The notes beneath the pieces were generated by a model, which saw only the letters and a list, made by a program, of their open reading frames with translations, ran no database searches and was not told where the DNA came from. Made by a program: the position numbers and the translations under genes. DNA of 64,000 bases, taken from Caballeronia cordobensis. GTDB lineage: Bacteria > Pseudomonadota > Gammaproteobacteria > Burkholderiales > Burkholderiaceae. The DNA lies in the NCBI RefSeq assembly GCF_001544575.2, contig NZ_FCNY02000009.1, forward strand, positions 186,001 through 250,000. Reading direction: 5' to 3'. Of this stretch, positions 33,540 to 42,420 are shown piece by piece (the stretch's first letter is position 1; each line of letters starts with the position of its first letter).

Positions 33540-34322
33540 ATGCTTCTGGACAACAAGGTGGTCGTGGTGACGGGCGGTTCGCGCGGTATCGGCCGGGCGA
33601 TTGCGCTCGCGAGCGCGCGCGAAGGCGCGGATGTCGCGATCAACTACTGGCGCGATAACGATAGCGCGTACGGGAAGGCCTCGGCGGTGGAATCGATCGT
33701 CGGCGAGATCGAGGCGCTCGGACGCCGCGCCATCGCGGTCGAAGGCAACGTCGCCGAGCGCGAGACGGGCATCGAGCTGATCGCGCGCACCGTCGAGGCG
33801 TTCGGCCGCGTCGACGTGCTGTCGAGCAACGCGGGCATCTGTCCGTTTCACGCGTTTCTCGACATGCCGGCTTCGGTGTACGAAACCACCGTCGCGGTGA
33901 ACCTGAACGGCGCGTTCTACGTCGCGCAGGCCGCGGCGAACCAGATGAAGGCGCAGGGCACGGGCGGCGCGATCGTCGCCACCAGTTCGATCAGCGCGCT
34001 GGTCGGCGGCGGCATGCAGACGCACTACACGCCGACGAAAGCGGGCGTCCATTCGCTGATGCAATCCTGCGCGATCGCACTGGGGCCGTACGGCATCCGC
34101 TGCAATTCGGTGATGCCCGGCACCATCGCGACCGACCTCAACGCGGACGATCTCGCCGATCCCGGCAAGCGCGCGTACATGGAAAAGCGCATTCCGCTGG
34201 GCCGCCTGGGCGCGCCGGACGACGTCGCGCAATGCGTCGTGTTTCTCGCCTCGGACCGCGCGCGCTATGTGACGGGCGCGTCGCTGCTCGTCGATGGCGG
34301 TCTGTTCGTCAATCTGCAATAG
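33540..34322 (+). CDS. SDR oxidoreductase, probable L-rhamnose 1-dehydrogenase
   Basis: A classical SDR of 260 residues: TGGSRGIG cofactor motif near 11-18, SNAG near 96, Ser in ATSSISAL, and catalytic Tyr/Lys in YTPTK. The GGSRGIGRAIA and AINYWRDND region resembles bacterial L-rhamnose dehydrogenases (LRA1 type), and the C-terminal MPGTIATDLNADDL is also in keeping. It would oxidise L-rhamnose to L-rhamnono-lactone, the first step of the pathway in this locus. AGGAGA precedes the ATG at 33540. Its 3' end overlaps the convergent LysR gene by 14 bases. Confidence 0.85.
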   Translation: MLLDNKVVVVTGGSRGIGRAIALASAREGADVAINYWRDNDSAYGKASAVESIVGEIEALGRRAIAVEGNVAERETGIELIARTVEAFGRVDVLSSNAGICPFHAFLDMPASVYETTVAVNLNGAFYVAQAAANQMKAQGTGGAIVATSSISALVGGGMQTHYTPTKAGVHSLMQSCAIALGPYGIRCNSVMPGTIATDLNADDLADPGKRAYMEKRIPLGRLGAPDDVAQCVVFLASDRARYVTGASLLVDGGLFVNLQ

Positions 34323-35277
34323 CGGGAAGCGACGCCGCCGAGTATTTCCGCAGCAGCGCGATGAAGTACTCCGCCGGCTCGCTTAACGTCTCGAACTTGC
34401 GCCGCAGCAGCCCGAAACCCGACAGACGCTTGCCGATTTCAATCGGCAATTCGACCAGCAACTGCGCGCGCAGATAATCGCGCACGACGGATTCGGGCAG
34501 CATCGCGACGGCCTCGCTGTTCTGCAGCAGTTGCAGCGTCGCGAAGATCGATGCGCACTCGACGATATCGGCGGGCGTCGTCAATCCGGCGCGCGCGAGT
34601 TCGTCTTCGAAGAGGCCGCGCGCGGGGCTCGTGATCGGCTGCAGAATCCATGGCCAGCTCACGAGCGTGTCGAGCGCGAGCGCCGCCTTGTCCGCGAGCG
34701 GATGCCCCGCGCGCACGACGAGCCGCATCGCCTCGCGGGCGAGCGGTTCGAAGTCGAAATCGTTGTGCTGCAAGGGCGTGGTCAGGCGGCCGAGCGCGAG
34801 ATCGACTTCGCGGCGATGCAGCAATTGCACGACCTGATCGCTCGTCTCGCCCAGTATGCGCACGTTCAGGAGCGGCCGCTCCGACTTCAGTTCGGCAACC
34901 GCCATCGCCAGCACGTCGGGCGCGGCGCCCATGATCGCGCCGACGGTCAGTTGCCCGTGGCCGCCGCGGCGCTTGGCATCGAGATCGTCGGCGAAGCGCG
35001 TGAGATCGGCGAGCGAACGGCGCGCGTAGGCGAGCGCGGCGGTGCCGAGCGGCGTCGGCTGCATGCCGCGCGCATTGCGCTCGAAGAGCAGAAAGCCGAA
35101 CGCCTCCTCGATATCCGCGAGCATGCGGCTCGCGCTCGGCTGCGCGACGTTGATCGTCTCGGCGGCCTGATGCAGATTGCGCGCGTCGTCCAGCGCGACC
35201 AGCAGCGCCAGATGCTTGAACTTCAGGCGGTTGACCAGCGCATTCGGCGACACACTTTGGGACACGTTTTGATTCAT
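34309..35277 (-). CDS. LysR-family regulator, probable regulator of the L-rhamnose operon
   Basis: A protein of 322 residues with an N-terminal LysR helix-turn-helix (about 20-80; RNLHQAAETINVAQPSASRMLADIEEAFGFLLFER) and a two-lobed effector domain (about 105-310). The AQPSASRMLADIE variant is typical of the GbpR/YiaU-like subgroup that regulates sugar and aromatic uptake genes. It is divergent from rhaM and the ABC transporter, so those genes are its likely target. The ATG at 35277 is used; the 21-residue upstream extension is Arg-rich and unlikely. Confidence 0.88.
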   Translation of the reverse strand: MNQNVSQSVSPNALVNRLKFKHLALLVALDDARNLHQAAETINVAQPSASRMLADIEEAFGFLLFERNARGMQPTPLGTAALAYARRSLADLTRFADDLDAKRRGGHGQLTVGAIMGAAPDVLAMAVAELKSERPLLNVRILGETSDQVVQLLHRREVDLALGRLTTPLQHNDFDFEPLAREAMRLVVRAGHPLADKAALALDTLVSWPWILQPITSPARGLFEDELARAGLTTPADIVECASIFATLQLLQNSEAVAMLPESVVRDYLRAQLLVELPIEIGKRLSGFGLLRRKFETLSEPAEYFIALLRKYSAASLPAIAD

Positions 35278-35353
35278 TCGACAGTCCGTGCGAAACCGCG
35301 CGAAGATACGGCGCAGCGATACGTTTTTGCGATCGGCCAATCCTGCATTCGGA

Positions 35354-35383
35354 TTGTCGTGTTATCGGTCGGCGAATTATAGT
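35354..35383 (+). promoter_or_regulatory. Candidate promoter of the rhaM-transporter operon
   Basis: TTGTCG, 18 bases, TATAGT in the 162-base gap between the divergent LysR gene and rhaM, ending 56 bases before the rhaM ATG. A weak ATTCG/CGAAT pair surrounds it (35347 and 35373 regions). Confidence 0.4.
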
Positions 35384-35439
35384 CGCAGCACAACGAGTCC
35401 CGGACAGAGGACTCACTCAACAAAACAAGGCGGGCCGCC

Positions 35440-35754
35440 ATGGAGACAGTGGCATTTCGCATGACCCTGAAGCCGGGCATGCGCGAGGAATACGAGCAGC
35501 GTCACCGCGAAATCTGGCCGGAACTGGCCGATGCGCTGCGCGCCGCGGGCATCCGCGATTACTGGATCTTTCTCGACGAATCGACCGGACATCTCTTCGC
35601 CAGCTACAAGCGCACCGAAACGCATACGACGGATTCGCTTGCCGCGCTGCCCGTCATGCGCAAGTGGTGGGACCACATGGCCGAACTGATGGAAACGCAT
35701 GCGGACAACGCGCCCATTGCGACGCCGCTCGCGCCGGTCTTTCATCTTCCCTGA
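35440..35754 (+). CDS. rhaM: L-rhamnose mutarotase
   Basis: A protein of 104 residues, the exact length of E. coli RhaM. Conserved features include EEYEQRHREIWPEL (Tyr18 and catalytic His22), the RKWWDHM Trp pair (76-77) and the C-terminal APVFHLP. It interconverts alpha and beta L-rhamnose, which speeds supply of the correct anomer to the dehydrogenase. It is the first gene of a six-gene operon with the lactonase and the ABC transporter. Confidence 0.93.
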   Translation: METVAFRMTLKPGMREEYEQRHREIWPELADALRAAGIRDYWIFLDESTGHLFASYKRTETHTTDSLAALPVMRKWWDHMAELMETHADNAPIATPLAPVFHLP

Positions 35755-35784
35755 AACGTTCGCCTCTTTCGCGAGGAACGCCAC

Positions 35785-36669
35785 ATGCAGGTCGTCGATC
35801 CGCATATCCACTTGTGGGATCTGTCCACGCACCATTACCCCTGGCTTGCGAATCCGCAGACGTCGTTCGTCGGCGATGCGCGCGACTTGCAGCACGATTA
35901 TCTGCTCGCCGATCTGCTGCGCGACGCAGAGGATGTCGAAATTTTGAAGCTCGTGCACGTGGATGCGAATCACGATCCCGCCGATCCGGTCGAGGAAACG
36001 CGCTGGCTGCAAGGCATCGCCGATCGGGAGGGCATGCCGAACGGCATCGTCGCGGGCGCGGATCTGTCGGCGGACAACGCCCAGCACGTACTCGAAGCGC
36101 ACGCGGCGTTCGCCAATACGCGCGGCATCCGCCAGATTCTCAACGTGCACGACGACAAGCTTTACGACTACGTCGGACGCCACTACATGCGCGAGCCGCA
36201 ATGGCGCAAAAACTTCGGGCTTTTGAAGCGCTACGGCCTGTCGTTCGACCTGCAGCTTTATCCCGCGCAAATGGAAGAGGCCGCGCTTCTCGCCCGCGAA
36301 CATGCCGACACGCAGTTCATCGTCAATCATGCGGGCATGTTCGTCGATCGTGATTCCACGTCTGGATTCAGGGCGTGGCGGGACGGCATGCGCCTGCTTG
36401 CCGCCTGCCCGAACGTCGCGGTGAAGCTGAGCGGCTTCGCGATGTTCGATCACGACTGGACCATCGAGAGCCTGCGCCCTTACGTGCACGAAACCATCGA
36501 CACGTTCGGCAGCGAGCGCGCGATGTTCGCATCGAATTTTCCGGTCGATCGCCTGTTCGGCACGTACCCGGCGTTGTGGAACGCGTATGCGCGTATCGTC
36601 GGCGGCGCGAGCGACAGCGAGATAGAGGCGCTCTTCGTGCGCAATGCGGAGCGGATTTACCGCATCTAG
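35785..36669 (+). CDS. Amidohydrolase-family lactonase, probable L-rhamnono-1,4-lactonase
   Basis: A TIM-barrel metal hydrolase of 294 residues of the COG3618 type. The first-strand metal motif is VDPHIHLWD; the later ligand positions are seen as FIVNHAGM and MFASNFPVDRL. The last motif has Asn where many amidohydrolases have Asp (GSDFP), a variation I believe also occurs in this subfamily. It should hydrolyse L-rhamnono-lactone to L-rhamnonate between the dehydrogenase and the dehydratase of this locus. L-fuconolactone is an alternative substrate. It sits 30 bases after rhaM and 11 bases before the ABC ATPase. Confidence 0.87.
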   Translation: MQVVDPHIHLWDLSTHHYPWLANPQTSFVGDARDLQHDYLLADLLRDAEDVEILKLVHVDANHDPADPVEETRWLQGIADREGMPNGIVAGADLSADNAQHVLEAHAAFANTRGIRQILNVHDDKLYDYVGRHYMREPQWRKNFGLLKRYGLSFDLQLYPAQMEEAALLAREHADTQFIVNHAGMFVDRDSTSGFRAWRDGMRLLAACPNVAVKLSGFAMFDHDWTIESLRPYVHETIDTFGSERAMFASNFPVDRLFGTYPALWNAYARIVGGASDSEIEALFVRNAERIYRI

Positions 36670-36680
36670 GGAGACAAGGA

Positions 36681-38192
36681 ATGACGCCAAGACTCGAACT
36701 CAGGCGCGCCAGCAAATCGTTCGGCCGTGTGCGCGCGCTCGGCGACGCCAGCCTGAAACTCTTTCCGGGTGAAGTGCACGCGCTGCTCGGCGAGAACGGC
36801 GCGGGTAAATCTACGCTCGTCAAACTGCTCGCGGGCGTGTATCAGCCCGACGCGGGCGAACTGCTCGTCGAAGGCGTGGCGCGGCGTTTCGCGAGTCCCG
36901 CCGAGGCGCGCGATGCGGGCATCGCCGTGATTTATCAGGAGCCGACGCTGTTCGCGGATCTCTCCATCGCGGAGAACATTTGCATGGGCCGGCAGCCGCG
37001 CGACCGCTTCGGGCGCATTCGCTACGACGCGATGCATCGCGAGGTGGATGCGCTCCTGTCTTCGCTCGGCGTGAATCTGCGCGCGCAGCGGCTCGTGCGC
37101 GGGCTGTCGATCGCGGATCAGCAAGTGGTCGAGATCGCCAAGGCGCTGTCGCTCGACGCCAACGTGCTCATCATGGACGAGCCGACCGCCGCGTTGTCCT
37201 TGCCGGAGGTCGAGCGCCTGTTCGCGATCGTGCGCGCCCTGAAGGAGCGCGACGTGGCGATTCTCTTCATCACGCATCGGCTCGACGAAGTGTTCGCCCT
37301 CACGCAGCGCATGACGATCATGCGCGACGGCATGAAGGTCGATGACGCGCTCACGCAGGACATGACGATCGACGCGATCGTGAGCAAGATGGTCGGCCGC
37401 GATCTCGACACCTTCTATCCGAAAGCCGACGTGACACCCGGCGACGTGCGCCTTTCGGTGCGCAATCTCACGCGCGAAGGCGTGTTCAAGAACGTGTCCT
37501 TCGATGTGCGCGCGGGCGAGATCGTCGCGCTGGCGGGACTCGTCGGCGCGGGGCGCAGCGAAGTCGCGCGCGCGATCTTCGGCATCGATCCCGTCGATGG
37601 CGGCGACGTGAAGATCGCGGGCAAGACGCTTGCGCTCGGACGTCCCGCCGCCGCCGTGCGCGCCGGCCTCGCGCTCGTGCCGGAAGATCGCCGCGCGCAA
37701 GGACTCGCGCTCGAACTGAGCATCGCGCGCAATGCGTCGCTGACCGTGCTCGGACGCCTGATGCGCCACGGCTTCATCACCGCGAAAAGCGAATCGGCGC
37801 TCGCGTCGGACTGGGGCGCGCGCCTGCGCCTGAAAGCGGGCGATCTCGATGCGCCCGTCGGCACGCTCTCGGGCGGCAATCAGCAGAAAGTCGTGCTCGG
37901 CAAGTGGCTCGCGACGAACCCGAAGGTGCTCATCATCGACGAGCCGACGCGCGGCATCGATGTCGGTGCGAAAGCGGAGGTGTATCGCACGCTCGCGGAA
38001 CTCGTGAAGGAGGGCATGGCCGTGCTGATGATTTCGAGCGAACTGCCCGAAGTCCTCGGCATGGCGGACCGCGTGCTCGTGATGCACGAAGGCCGTATCA
38101 GCGCGGATATCGCCCGCGCGGAGGCGAACGAGGAACGCGTGATGAGCGCCGCACTGGGCGCAACACCTAACGCACTGGGGCGCGCGGCATGA
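36681..38192 (+). CDS. Sugar ABC transporter ATPase (CUT2), probable L-rhamnose
   Basis: A protein of 503 residues with two fused nucleotide-binding domains. The first has Walker A GENGAGKST, Q-loop YQEPTLF and Walker B LIMDEPTAALS. The second has the degenerate P-loop GLVGAGRSEV typical of CUT2 proteins, signature LSGGNQQKV and Walker B LIIDEPTRGID. It powers import through the two permeases that follow. The next ATG overlaps its stop by four bases. The substrate is inferred from rhaM and the catabolic genes; ribose or xylose importers have the same layout. Confidence 0.93.
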   Translation: MTPRLELRRASKSFGRVRALGDASLKLFPGEVHALLGENGAGKSTLVKLLAGVYQPDAGELLVEGVARRFASPAEARDAGIAVIYQEPTLFADLSIAENICMGRQPRDRFGRIRYDAMHREVDALLSSLGVNLRAQRLVRGLSIADQQVVEIAKALSLDANVLIMDEPTAALSLPEVERLFAIVRALKERDVAILFITHRLDEVFALTQRMTIMRDGMKVDDALTQDMTIDAIVSKMVGRDLDTFYPKADVTPGDVRLSVRNLTREGVFKNVSFDVRAGEIVALAGLVGAGRSEVARAIFGIDPVDGGDVKIAGKTLALGRPAAAVRAGLALVPEDRRAQGLALELSIARNASLTVLGRLMRHGFITAKSESALASDWGARLRLKAGDLDAPVGTLSGGNQQKVVLGKWLATNPKVLIIDEPTRGIDVGAKAEVYRTLAELVKEGMAVLMISSELPEVLGMADRVLVMHEGRISADIARAEANEERVMSAALGATPNALGRAA

Positions 38193-39232
38193 TGACACGA
38201 CATTCCCCGACACTGCCCGCGATGCCCGCCGCCGACACGAAACGCGAAAGCCTCGCGGTTTCGATCGCGAAGAGCCGCGAACTGACGCTCTTCATCGTGC
38301 TGCTCGTGCTGATCGGCGCGACGGCCGCCGTGAAGCCCGACTTCCTCAATCTGCAGAATCTGCGCGACGTGCTGCTCAACGTATCGATCATCGGCCTGCT
38401 GACGGCTGGCATGACGATCGTGATGCTGATGCGGCATATCGATCTCTCCGTGGCGTCGGTGGTCGGCGTGAGCGCGTACGCGGTCGGCAGCCTTTTCGTG
38501 ATGTTCCCGCACATGCCGGTGTTCGTCGCGATGCTCGCGGGCATGGGCATCGGGCTTGCGATCGGCGCGCTGAACGGTGCGCTCGTCACGTTCGGGCGGG
38601 TGCCTTCGCTCGTCGCGACGCTCTCGACGCTCTATATCGTGCGCGGCGCGGACTATGCCTGGGTCCACGGCGGCCAGATCAACGCGACGAGCCTGCCCGA
38701 TGCGTTCGCTTCCATCGCGACGGGCTCGCTCCTGGGCGTGCCGAATCTCGTGCTGATCGCGCTCGTGGTGCTGGTCGCGCTGTCGGTGTATCTGAAGCAG
38801 TATCGCGGCGGGCGCGAGCATTACGCGATCGGCTCGAACCCGGAAGCCGCGCGGCTCGCGGGCATCCGGGTGGACCGGCGCGTGATGATCGGCTTCCTGC
38901 TGTCCGGCGCGATCGCGGGCCTGGCCGGCGTGCTCTGGCTCGCGCGCTTCGGCACCGTCGATGCCAGCACGGCGAAGGGCATCGAATTGCAGGTGGTCGC
39001 GGCGGCGGTGGTCGGCAGCGTGGCGATCACGGGCGGCGTCGGCACCATCGCGGGCGCGACGCTCGGCGCGCTCGTGCTCGGCGTCATCAACATCGCGCTG
39101 GTGGTGCTGCGCGTGTCGCCGTTCTGGCAGCAGGCGATTCAAGGCGCGCTGATCGTCGCGGCGATCGCGCTCGATACCTTGCTCGCGCGGTCCGTCGCGC
39201 GCCGCATGATGAGGAAACGCGATCATGGCTAA
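38189..39232 (+). CDS. Sugar ABC transporter permease (CUT2), probable L-rhamnose, first
   Basis: A protein of 347 residues with eight to ten predicted membrane helices. The CUT2 permease signatures GMTIVMLMRHIDLSVASVVG and YAIGSNPEAARLAGI are clear. The N-terminal 30 residues are cytoplasmic. It corresponds to the RhaP-type permease, paired with the next gene. Overlaps on both sides (4 bases before, 8 after) show tight operon packing. Confidence 0.92.
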   Translation: MMTRHSPTLPAMPAADTKRESLAVSIAKSRELTLFIVLLVLIGATAAVKPDFLNLQNLRDVLLNVSIIGLLTAGMTIVMLMRHIDLSVASVVGVSAYAVGSLFVMFPHMPVFVAMLAGMGIGLAIGALNGALVTFGRVPSLVATLSTLYIVRGADYAWVHGGQINATSLPDAFASIATGSLLGVPNLVLIALVVLVALSVYLKQYRGGREHYAIGSNPEAARLAGIRVDRRVMIGFLLSGAIAGLAGVLWLARFGTVDASTAKGIELQVVAAAVVGSVAITGGVGTIAGATLGALVLGVINIALVVLRVSPFWQQAIQGALIVAAIALDTLLARSVARRMMRKRDHG

Positions 39233-40232
39233 ACCGGACTCCGCTTTGTCTGTGGCGAAGCGCCGCCATCTGCAATGGGAAGCGATGCTCGCCATCGTGC
39301 TTGCCGTGTCGCTGATCGGCGGGCGCGTGTTGTCGCCGATGTTTCTTTCGTCGGCGAATATCTCCAACATGCTCGCCGACTTCACCGAGATCGCGCTGAT
39401 CGCGCTGCCGATGACGCTCATCATCGTCGCGGCGGAGATCGATCTGTCGGTGGCGTCGGTGCTCGGCGCATCGAGCGCGCTGATGGGCGTGCTGTGGCAC
39501 ATGGGCCTGCCCATGCCGCTCGTGATCGTCCTCGTGCTTCTGTTCGGGGCGCTCGCGGGCTTCCTGAACGGGCTCGTGATCGTGCGCTTCAACCTGCCGT
39601 CGCTCGCGGTGACGATCGGCACGCTCGCGCTGTTTCGCGGTCTCGCGTACGTGCTGCTCGGCGATCAGGCCATCGCGGATTTTCCGGCGTCGTACACGGC
39701 GTTCGGCATCGATACGATCGCTGGTTCGTTTCTGCCGATGCCCTTCGTGCTCGTCATCGCGGGCGCGATCGTCTTCACGGTCCTGCTGCAGGCGACGCCG
39801 TTCGGCCGCAGCCTTTACGCGATCGGCGCGAATCCGACGGCCGCGCAGTTTTCGGGCATCGATGTGGCGAAGACCAAGCTGAAGCTCTTCATGATGTCCG
39901 GCGCGCTGGCCGCGCTGGCCGGCATCGTCTACACGCTGCGCTTCACGAGCGCGCGCGGCGACAACGGCGAGGGCTTCGAGCTTTCCGTGATCGCGGCGGT
40001 GCTGTTCGGCGGCGTGAGCATCTTCGGCGGACGCGGCTCGATGATCGGCGTGCTGCTGTCGCTCGTCATCATCGGCGTGTTGCGCAATGCGCTGACGCTC
40101 GCGGACGTATCGAGCGAAACGCTCACGATCGTGACGGGCGCGCTGCTGCTGTCGTCGGTGCTGATTCCGAATCTCGTCGCGCGCTGGCGGGCGGCGCGCG
40201 AGAAGCGTCTGATGCTGGCGCAGACGCCGTAG
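39225..40232 (+). CDS. Sugar ABC transporter permease (CUT2), probable L-rhamnose, second
   Basis: A protein of 335 residues, a paralogue of the preceding permease: PMTLIIVAAEIDLSVASVLGAS and YAIGANPTAAQFSGI occupy the same positions. It should form the heteromeric membrane channel with it (RhaQ-type). It is followed by a 60-base gap to the binding-protein gene. Confidence 0.92.
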   Translation: MAKPDSALSVAKRRHLQWEAMLAIVLAVSLIGGRVLSPMFLSSANISNMLADFTEIALIALPMTLIIVAAEIDLSVASVLGASSALMGVLWHMGLPMPLVIVLVLLFGALAGFLNGLVIVRFNLPSLAVTIGTLALFRGLAYVLLGDQAIADFPASYTAFGIDTIAGSFLPMPFVLVIAGAIVFTVLLQATPFGRSLYAIGANPTAAQFSGIDVAKTKLKLFMMSGALAALAGIVYTLRFTSARGDNGEGFELSVIAAVLFGGVSIFGGRGSMIGVLLSLVIIGVLRNALTLADVSSETLTIVTGALLLSSVLIPNLVARWRAAREKRLMLAQTP

Positions 40233-40292
40233 TTCAGATGTTGTCCGTGGATAACCAGCGCACTCATGCGCAATGACAGGAGACTTTTCGAC

Positions 40293-41306
40293 ATGAAAAA
40301 CCCCATTCGATGCGTGCGCGGCCCGGCGCTGGCGGCGGCCTTTCTCGCCGCGACCGTCGCGCTGACGGCGAGCGCCGCGGATATCAAGAGCGGCCTGAAG
40401 ATCGCCTTCTTGCCGAAGCAGATCAACAACCCGTACGAAGTCATCGCCGATGACGGCGGCATGGCCGCGATCAAGGAATTCAAGGGCGACGGCAAGGTCG
40501 TGGGGCCGTCGGATGCGGGCGCGTCGTCGCAGGTGAGCTATATCAACACGCTCATCACACAGCGGCAAAACGCGATCGTGATCGCGGCGAACGATGCGAA
40601 CGCGGTCGTGCCGTATCTGAAGAAGGCGATGTCGCAGGGCATCAAGGTCGTGACCTTCGATTCCGACACTGCGGCCGATGGCCGGCAGATCTTCGTGAAC
40701 CAGGCCGATTCGGAGGCGATCGGACGCGGGCAGATTCAGTTGCTGTCGAAGCTGATCGGCGGCGAGGGCGAATTCGCGATTCTCTCCGCGACGCCGAACG
40801 CGACGAATCAGAATACGTGGATCAAATGGATGCAGGAGGAGTTGAAGAAGCCCGAATATTCGAAGATGAAGCTCGTGAAGATCGCCTATGGCAACGACGA
40901 CGATCAGAAGTCGTTCGTCGAGACGCAGGGCTTGCTGCAGGCGTACCCGAACCTGAAGGGCATCGTCGCGCCGACATCGGTCGGGATCGCGGCGGCGGCG
41001 CGGTATATCTCGAGCTCGCCGTCGAAGGGCAAGGTCGTGGTGACGGGACTCGGCACGCCGAACCAGATGCGCGCGTTCGTGAAGAACGGCACCGTGAAGG
41101 CGTTCCAGTTGTGGGACCCGGGCCAGTTGGGCTATCTCGCGGCCTTCGCGGCGGCGAATCTCGCATCGGGAACGATCACCGGCAAGGAAGGCGATTCGTT
41201 CGATGCGGGCAAGCTCGGCAAGCGCACGGTGGGCAAGAGCGGAGAAGTGATCCTCGGACCGCCGACGACGTTCGATGCGGCGAATATCGATCAGTTTAAT
41301 TTCTGA
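40293..41306 (+). CDS. Periplasmic L-rhamnose-binding protein of the ABC transporter
   Basis: A protein of 337 residues with a signal peptide (basic MKNPIRCVRG, hydrophobic core, cleavage near ALTASAA). It is a type I periplasmic binding protein: LKIAFLPKQINNPYEVIADDGGMAAI is the first-domain opening, and GIKVVTFDSDTAADGRQIFVNQ follows as the sugar-contact strand. It belongs to the RhaS group rather than the ribose-binding one, to judge by IAFLPKQINNPY. An AGGAGA site precedes the ATG. A good terminator follows, closing the operon. Confidence 0.92.
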   Translation: MKNPIRCVRGPALAAAFLAATVALTASAADIKSGLKIAFLPKQINNPYEVIADDGGMAAIKEFKGDGKVVGPSDAGASSQVSYINTLITQRQNAIVIAANDANAVVPYLKKAMSQGIKVVTFDSDTAADGRQIFVNQADSEAIGRGQIQLLSKLIGGEGEFAILSATPNATNQNTWIKWMQEELKKPEYSKMKLVKIAYGNDDDQKSFVETQGLLQAYPNLKGIVAPTSVGIAAAARYISSSPSKGKVVVTGLGTPNQMRAFVKNGTVKAFQLWDPGQLGYLAAFAAANLASGTITGKEGDSFDAGKLGKRTVGKSGEVILGPPTTFDAANIDQFNF

Positions 41307-41322
41307 GCAAGCGCGCCTGTTC

Positions 41323-41347
41323 GCCCCGCCTTGCGCGGGGCTTTTTT
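41323..41347 (+). terminator. Rho-independent terminator of the rhamnose operon
   Basis: GCCCCGC, 5-base loop, GCGGGGC, then TTTTTT, starting 17 bases after the binding-protein stop. Confidence 0.93.
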
Positions 41348-41355
41348 GCGCTCGA

Positions 41356-41961
41356 TCACTTCACCGTCTGCCCGCTCCTCAACACCTGCACGGCCGTCGC
41401 CGACTCGAACTTCGCGTGCACGGCATCGCCCGCCTTCAGCCCGGCGAGCGACACATCCGGCGCGACGTCGAGCGTCACCGTGCGGCTCGGTCCGCGCAAG
41501 GTCACGCTCCGCTTTTTCGCGTCGATGCGCTCGATCGTCCCGATCACCTCGACCACGCGCGCCTGCGCCATCACACCGCCGGATGCCGGAATCGCCGCTT
41601 CGGTGTCGATGCGCTGGCGGATGCCGTCCGACTTCACCTTCGAGACGCGCACGAGCAGCGCGGCGCGATAGTCGATGTTGACGATATCGCCGAGCTTCAG
41701 CTTCTTGACATCGCCGATCTCCGGATTGACCGCCACCTCGGCGACACGTCCCTGAGGGCCTTGCAGCGACACGCTGTTGGTCACGGGATCGATGCCGACC
41801 ACGCGCGCCTGCACCTGCACGACGGCCGCCGCGCCGCGCGCATCGGGACCCGATGCCGCGTCCTGAGCCAGGGCGCTGCCCGCCGCGGTGAAAGCGAGTG
41901 CCGCGCACGCCGTCAGAATCCTGATTGCGCGATGCGGCCGTTGAGTTGACGAGCGAATCAT
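41356..41961 (-). CDS. Exported hypothetical protein with two OB-like repeats
   Basis: A protein of 201 residues with a signal peptide (cleavage near GSALAQDA, residue 33). Two similar beta-rich segments follow: VQVQARVVGIDPVTNSVSLQG with KLKLGDIVNIDY, and ARVVEVIGTIERIDAKKRSV with GLKAGDAVHAKF. Each looks like a small OB or SH3-type barrel. It is periplasmic by prediction; I do not recognise a named family. It converges on the rhamnose operon terminator. Confidence 0.78.
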   Translation of the reverse strand: MIRSSTQRPHRAIRILTACAALAFTAAGSALAQDAASGPDARGAAAVVQVQARVVGIDPVTNSVSLQGPQGRVAEVAVNPEIGDVKKLKLGDIVNIDYRAALLVRVSKVKSDGIRQRIDTEAAIPASGGVMAQARVVEVIGTIERIDAKKRSVTLRGPSRTVTLDVAPDVSLAGLKAGDAVHAKFESATAVQVLRSGQTVK

Positions 41962-42015
41962 GCGTTGTCTCCTTGTCTTGAGATGGCGCTTCGATGAACG
42001 TGAGCGCCGCGGCTT

Positions 42016-42420
42016 TCAGCGGCGCGATTTCGACAGCAAATGTCCGAGCCCGAGATTGGTCGCGATCTGCCAGATATAAACGCGCGAGTAACGCACGCCG
42101 TAGCGCCGCTCGATCAACTCGCGCAGGCGCGCGTTGGTCCAGGTGGCGCTTTCGAAGCCGTGCTCGCGGGCCGATCCCTGCAAGGCGGCGGCGATCCAGT
42201 CGAGCGCTTCCCGGTCGAGCACCGACGCGCGCCCGCCGACGCCCATCTGCGCGAGCGCGTCGAGGCCGCCCTCGGCGACGATCGCCTTGTAGCGCCGCAC
42301 TGTCTGCACCGACAGATGCAGCGCGTCGGCCACCGTATCGACCGATGCGCCATCGAGCAGCATTCGCCCAGCCGTCATGCGTCGCATCACGCTCGGCAGT
42401 GTTTTCGGATGGGTGTGCAT
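42016..42420 (-). CDS. Winged helix-turn-helix protein resembling the N-terminus of IS630-type transposases
   Basis: A protein of 134 residues. It has a homeodomain-like helix-turn-helix (SVDTVADALHLSVQTVRRYKAIVAEGGLDAL) followed by a second winged-helix segment (WTNARLRELIERRYGVRYSRVYIWQIATNLGLG). This is the DNA-binding half of IS630/Tc1-like transposases. The DDE catalytic domain is absent and the frame closes cleanly after KSRR. No terminal repeats flank it. It may be a domesticated DNA-binding protein or a remnant. The ATG at 42420 is chosen because the longer frame upstream is Arg-rich. Confidence 0.75.
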   Translation of the reverse strand: MHTHPKTLPSVMRRMTAGRMLLDGASVDTVADALHLSVQTVRRYKAIVAEGGLDALAQMGVGGRASVLDREALDWIAAALQGSAREHGFESATWTNARLRELIERRYGVRYSRVYIWQIATNLGLGHLLSKSRR

